A DNA stretch of 64,000 bases. Source: JACMLD01 sp044223995 (lineage in GTDB: Bacteria; Bacteroidota; Bacteroidia; Chitinophagales; Chitinophagaceae). Location: positions 558,001 to 622,000 of the forward strand of contig JBGALE010000001.1 of the NCBI GenBank assembly GCA_044223995.1, written 5' to 3'. Shown piece after piece: positions 60,533 to 64,000 of the stretch. The notes below the pieces were generated by a model. The model saw only the letters and a program-made list of their open reading frames with translations. It did no database searches and was not told the DNA's origin. A program made the translations under genes and the position numbers. How positions within the stretch are numbered: position 1 is the stretch's first letter; every line of letters starts with the position of its first letter.

Positions 60533-61858
60533 TTATTCGCCCCAGATTTCGTCTTCCCCGTTCAGCCATTTTTTGACCAGTGCAGTGGTCACAGATTTCG
60601 GGCGTTCCAGCGGGAATCCCAATACCCTGTCCCAGCACAAACTTGCCAATACACCCAATGCACGACTGACACCAAACAATACCGTATAGAATTCGTATTC
60701 TACCAATCCATAGTGAACCAGCAATGCCCCGCTGTGTGCATCTACATTGGGCCAGGGATTTTTTATTTTGCCGAGTGATTGTAAAATAGGCGGCACGGTA
60801 TCGTATACATTCCAGACAGTTTGTACCAATGGATCGTCGGGCATATGTTTTTTTCCAAACTCCATCTGCGCCGTAAAACGCGGATCTGTTTTGCGCAGCA
60901 CCGCATGGCCATAACCTGGTACCACTTTTCCTTCGCTCAATGTTTTCTTCACATATTCTGCAATCTGTTCCTTGCTGGGCAATTCTGTTTTCAATTCTTC
61001 CCTTAATTCAAATATCCATTTGATCACTTCCTGGTTGGCCAGTCCATGCAAGGGTCCAGCCAATCCATTCATCCCGGCAGCAAAACTTAAGAACGGATCA
61101 CTGAGTGCAGAGCCTACCAGGTGAGTGGTGTGTGCTGAAACATTACCACCTTCATGGTCGGCATGAATGGTCATGTACAAGCGCATCAGTTCTTTAAATG
61201 TTTCATCTTCAAACCCAAGCATGTGGGCAAAGTTTCCGGCCCAATCGAGCAAGCCGTTCGGATGAATATGCTCGTTGTTTTTATATTTCCTGCGATAGAT
61301 ATAAGCAGCAATACGTGGCAGCCTTGCAATTAAATCCATGGCATCATCATACACCGCATTCCAGTAATCTTTTTTATTAATGCCCTTTGCATACTCCTTG
61401 GCGAAATTACTTTCTGTTTGCAGCGCCATTATACCGACAACAAACATGGTCATGGGGTGTGTGCTGACAGGCAATGCATCTATCGTGGCAAATACATGAT
61501 TGGGAACATGGCTGCGTCTTTGCCAAACGGAAGTTACATGCGATACATCAGTTTCATCGGGCATTTCGCCAATCAGCATCAGGTAAAACAAACCTTCCGG
61601 TAATGGTTCTCCACCGCCTTTTGCTTTGGGAAGTTTTTGCTGCAGTTCAGGAATAGAATAACCACGGAAACGGATGCCTTCCTGCGAATCGAGTAAAGAT
61701 GTTTCAGATACGAGCCCCGTCATTCCCCTCATTCCCTGGTATATCTGCGATAAGGTGACTTCACCAATTTTCTTATTGCCATGTTCTTTCAAAAGATCTT
61801 TGATCTCAGCATTTGCTGCATCGGCTTTTGCTTTAAACTTGTCTTTAATTACGCCCAT
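60533..61858 (-). CDS. Citrate synthase, eukaryotic (mitochondrial) type
   Basis: TCA-cycle enzyme of 441 residues condensing oxaloacetate and acetyl-CoA. It is of the eukaryotic type rather than GltA: TIHADHEGGNVSAHTTHLVG, MNGLAGPLHGLANQEV, VPGYGHAVLRKTDPR, NPWPNVDAHSG and VLFGVSRALGVLA match mitochondrial citrate synthase closely, as I recall that sequence. The catalytic histidines (in AGPLHGLANQ and YGHAVLRK) and aspartate (VDAHSG) are present. There is no mitochondrial targeting sequence. Single-gene unit with its own terminator. Confidence 0.93.
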   Translation of the reverse strand: MGVIKDKFKAKADAANAEIKDLLKEHGNKKIGEVTLSQIYQGMRGMTGLVSETSLLDSQEGIRFRGYSIPELQQKLPKAKGGGEPLPEGLFYLMLIGEMPDETDVSHVTSVWQRRSHVPNHVFATIDALPVSTHPMTMFVVGIMALQTESNFAKEYAKGINKKDYWNAVYDDAMDLIARLPRIAAYIYRRKYKNNEHIHPNGLLDWAGNFAHMLGFEDETFKELMRLYMTIHADHEGGNVSAHTTHLVGSALSDPFLSFAAGMNGLAGPLHGLANQEVIKWIFELREELKTELPSKEQIAEYVKKTLSEGKVVPGYGHAVLRKTDPRFTAQMEFGKKHMPDDPLVQTVWNVYDTVPPILQSLGKIKNPWPNVDAHSGALLVHYGLVEYEFYTVLFGVSRALGVLASLCWDRVLGFPLERPKSVTTALVKKWLNGEDEIWGE

Positions 61859-61917
61859 GAAAATGACTGATTATTTATGATGAAAAGATGATTGTCAGGC
61901 TGTGCGGCTAAGTTAGC

Positions 61918-61924
61918 CAAACTA
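61918..61924 (-). promoter_or_regulatory. Possible -7 element of citrate synthase
   Basis: TAGTTTG on the minus strand, one base shorter than TAnnTTTG, 59 bases before the start codon. No -33 match at the expected distance. Confidence 0.25.
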
Positions 61925-62087
61925 CCTTGCTGTAACAAAATTTAATGACAGTAGGTTTACTGATGATGAATGATTACATCCCTCATCCTTGCAAAATACT
62001 CACGTTCGTTCAGCTACGCAAGCCCATCAATCAAACCGTTCCGGGCGAATGGGTATTTATTACACGATATTTCTGCAGCAGGTTTTA

Positions 62088-63932
62088 TCAGCGGTCCATT
62101 ACCGGCAATTCAATATAGGTAGGGTATTGGGCACTGCAGTAAATAGTATGTGTTGCTTTTATATAATCACTGTCCTTTGCCTCAAAAATATTGGGAACAT
62201 ATTTCTGCGGGTTGCGGTCAATTACCGGGAACCAGGTGCTTTGAACCTGTATCATCACGCGGTGGCCTTTTTTAAAACTGTGGTTGATTTGATGCAGGTC
62301 AATCACAAATTCCTCCGGTTGATTCGGTATTAACGGCGTTGGATTGGAAAAACTTTTCCGAAACCTTCCGCGGAATACTTCCATCGCTACCGGTAACTGG
62401 TAACCGCTCATGAGTAAATTCTTTTGATCCTCGTTAGGATATACATCAATGAGTTTTACTATCCAGTCCGCATCGGTTCCTGTGGTGGAAGCAAACAAAT
62501 GCGCTTTGATATCGCCGGTTACTGTCATGTCTTCCGTCAGTGAATCCATGGTAAAACTCATTACATCTGGTCTTGTATATACGAATCGCTGATCTTCCAC
62601 GTGCCAGCTCCTCCATCGGCTGCCCGTTCCATAAGTGGCTTCAATGGGAAGTGTGCGGTAGGGAACAGGCTTGGCGGGATCACTTACAAAACTCGCGGAG
62701 GCTTTTGCGTTCATGGGTACTTTGAAAGAAGCACTGTGATCAGCATGAGCGTATAACTTTTTTATTGTTGCTTCCCTGGGTGGCCAGGTGCTGTAGGTTT
62801 TCCATTGGTTGGTGCCGGTTTGAAAACAATAGGCTTCCTCAAATTTTCCATCACCAATTCCTTTTAAGTAATAGTCGAACCATTTCTTTTGCAGTTCACG
62901 GAACCATATGCCGGTATTGCTTTCAAATGAAATTTTTCCAAGGCTGTCGGCTTTACCGCGCGACCATTGACCATGGTTCCAGGGGCCCAGTACAATATGA
63001 TTGCGGTGAAAGCTGTCCAGCTTTTCCATATGCGAATACATCAGTTGCGGACCATTGATATCTTCCTGGTCGTAATAGCCCCCTACATGCAATTGCGGTA
63101 CCTGCGCATAACGAACATAACTTAAGGGTGAATTGGTTTGCCAGAAAGCATCGTAGTTGGGATGTTGTACAAAATTGTTCCAGGTAGGTATCTTGTTGTG
63201 AAAATATTTTTCATTTACATTTTTCAGCGAACCCAATTTAATGTACCAGTCGAACACGTCAAACTGCGGAAAGGGAAAATCGCTGTCGGTCGTTTTATCA
63301 AATTCCACTTCATAGCTGTATTCCATCCCATAGCTGAGGCGGAATGCCCCGTTGTGGTGAAAATCGTCGCCGAGGAATAAATCACCCATACATGCCTGTT
63401 CGGACGAGGCTTTCAAAGCTGGATGCGGATCCACAGCGCCTACGAGGGCCAGCCAGCCCGGATATGAAACACCAAATATGCCTGCTTTGCCATTGTTGTT
63501 TGGAATATTTTTTACCAGCCAGTCAATAGCATCCCAGGTATCGGTGCTTTCATCAACTGCGCCTTTTTGGGTGGCATGAATCAACGGCTGGTGAATTTGC
63601 ATGGTGCCTTCACTTTTGTATTTGCCACGTATGTCCTGGAAAATAAAAATATACCCGGCTTTTGCAAGGCTGGTATATCCACCCATGATATTGGAAGAAA
63701 AAGCGGAATCTTCCTTCAGTGGAAAATCAGCGCCATAAGGGGTGCGGGTAATAAGAAAAGGCGAAGATTGTTTTGCGTCGACGGGGCTTACTATGACGGT
63801 AAATAATTTTACGCCGTCGCGCATGGGTATCATAGCCGTTGTTTTTTTATACAAAGCAACTGTATCAGCCTGGGAGAAAGTATTGAAATAAGACAGTAAT
63901 GCGAGCAGGGTGATTCCTAGTTTTTTTTTCAT
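62088..63932 (-). CDS. CocE/NonD family hydrolase (X-Pro dipeptidyl-peptidase S15 type)
   Basis: Exported serine hydrolase of 614 residues of the glutaryl-7-ACA acylase/cocaine esterase group. The signal peptide is MKKKLGITLLALLSYFNTFSQ. The alpha/beta-hydrolase part has ITRTPYGADFP, FQDIRGKYKSEGTM, and nucleophile Ser156 in IFGVSYPGWLAL. A catalytic His candidate lies in VLGPWNHGQWSRG. The C-terminal jelly-roll follows (VTGDIKAHLFASTTGTDADW, HQINHSFKKGHRVMIQVQ). Substrate unknown; peptide or ester/amide bonds are possible. Confidence 0.9.
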   Translation of the reverse strand: MKKKLGITLLALLSYFNTFSQADTVALYKKTTAMIPMRDGVKLFTVIVSPVDAKQSSPFLITRTPYGADFPLKEDSAFSSNIMGGYTSLAKAGYIFIFQDIRGKYKSEGTMQIHQPLIHATQKGAVDESTDTWDAIDWLVKNIPNNNGKAGIFGVSYPGWLALVGAVDPHPALKASSEQACMGDLFLGDDFHHNGAFRLSYGMEYSYEVEFDKTTDSDFPFPQFDVFDWYIKLGSLKNVNEKYFHNKIPTWNNFVQHPNYDAFWQTNSPLSYVRYAQVPQLHVGGYYDQEDINGPQLMYSHMEKLDSFHRNHIVLGPWNHGQWSRGKADSLGKISFESNTGIWFRELQKKWFDYYLKGIGDGKFEEAYCFQTGTNQWKTYSTWPPREATIKKLYAHADHSASFKVPMNAKASASFVSDPAKPVPYRTLPIEATYGTGSRWRSWHVEDQRFVYTRPDVMSFTMDSLTEDMTVTGDIKAHLFASTTGTDADWIVKLIDVYPNEDQKNLLMSGYQLPVAMEVFRGRFRKSFSNPTPLIPNQPEEFVIDLHQINHSFKKGHRVMIQVQSTWFPVIDRNPQKYVPNIFEAKDSDYIKATHTIYCSAQYPTYIELPVMDR

Positions 63933-64000
63933 GTAAATGAATTGTAAGTGATGGGTGATGGAATAAAGTTAGGGAAGTTTTGTTTCGGGAAAATCCCGGC

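Overview
The window is an ordinary stretch of chromosome from a member of the phylum Bacteroidota, most likely a Chitinophagia/Chitinophagaceae-type organism. The evidence is a type IX secretion (T9SS) sorting-domain protein, a PorP/SprF-family protein beside two PKD adhesins with gliding-type C-terminal domains, DUF2795 and DUF6728 proteins, barrel-less TonB-plug proteins, PepSY-like small secreted proteins, and several promoters of the Bacteroidota type (TTTG, 19-21 bases, TAnnTTTG). No phage, integrase, transposase, CRISPR array or rRNA operon is visible. Gene density is high and base composition looks even throughout.

Layout. Positions 1-2800 hold the 5' part of grpE, an RlmI-like 23S rRNA methyltransferase, a small T9SS cargo protein and a BCP-type peroxiredoxin. 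Positions 2980-13300 are a minus-strand surface module: two giant PKD-repeat proteins (1600 and 1442 residues) followed by their PorP/SprF-like partner. Positions 13500-21200 hold a lipoprotein, an M32 carboxypeptidase, a tandem pair of about 805-residue MG2-like/TonB-plug proteins and a DinB-like protein. Positions 21300-26400 are housekeeping: a Nif3-like protein, a zinc-ribbon coiled-coil protein, recN, fabI and a DUF2795 protein. Positions 26500-36600 hold two LolD/MacB-type ABC ATPases around a cobalamin adenosyltransferase gene, then gatC, trpS, a deoxynucleoside kinase, pckA, pepP and a pssA-purS-rsmI operon. Positions 36600-46850 hold a PepSY protein, an M1 aminopeptidase, an orphan NarL-type regulator, rsmG, a glycosyltransferase, tgt, an LptF/LptG permease and lpxB.

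Positions 46826-47510 carry a small DUF6728 gene, tRNA-Ala(GGC) and tRNA-Cys(GCA). Positions 47561-56234 form one seven-gene minus-strand operon: PepSY-like protein, TolC-type channel, lipoprotein adaptor, RND pump, secreted beta-propeller, response regulator and histidine kinase. It looks like a self-regulated envelope efflux system. The right end holds a NudK-like hydrolase, a DPP-IV-type S9 peptidase, YceI, a eukaryotic-type citrate synthase and a CocE/NonD hydrolase.

I do not see a clearly new multi-gene defence or biosynthetic system. The points most worth a second look are: the co-linear, cysteine-paired module arrays of the two PKD adhesins; the barrel-less plug protein pair; the RND operon with a built-in beta-propeller; matching TACCAC/GTGGTA dyads on both sides of the orphan regulator; an inverted repeat overlapping a consensus promoter that faces tRNA-Cys; a tgt gene that lacks two of three zinc cysteines; and a palindrome placed between the promoter elements of yceI.
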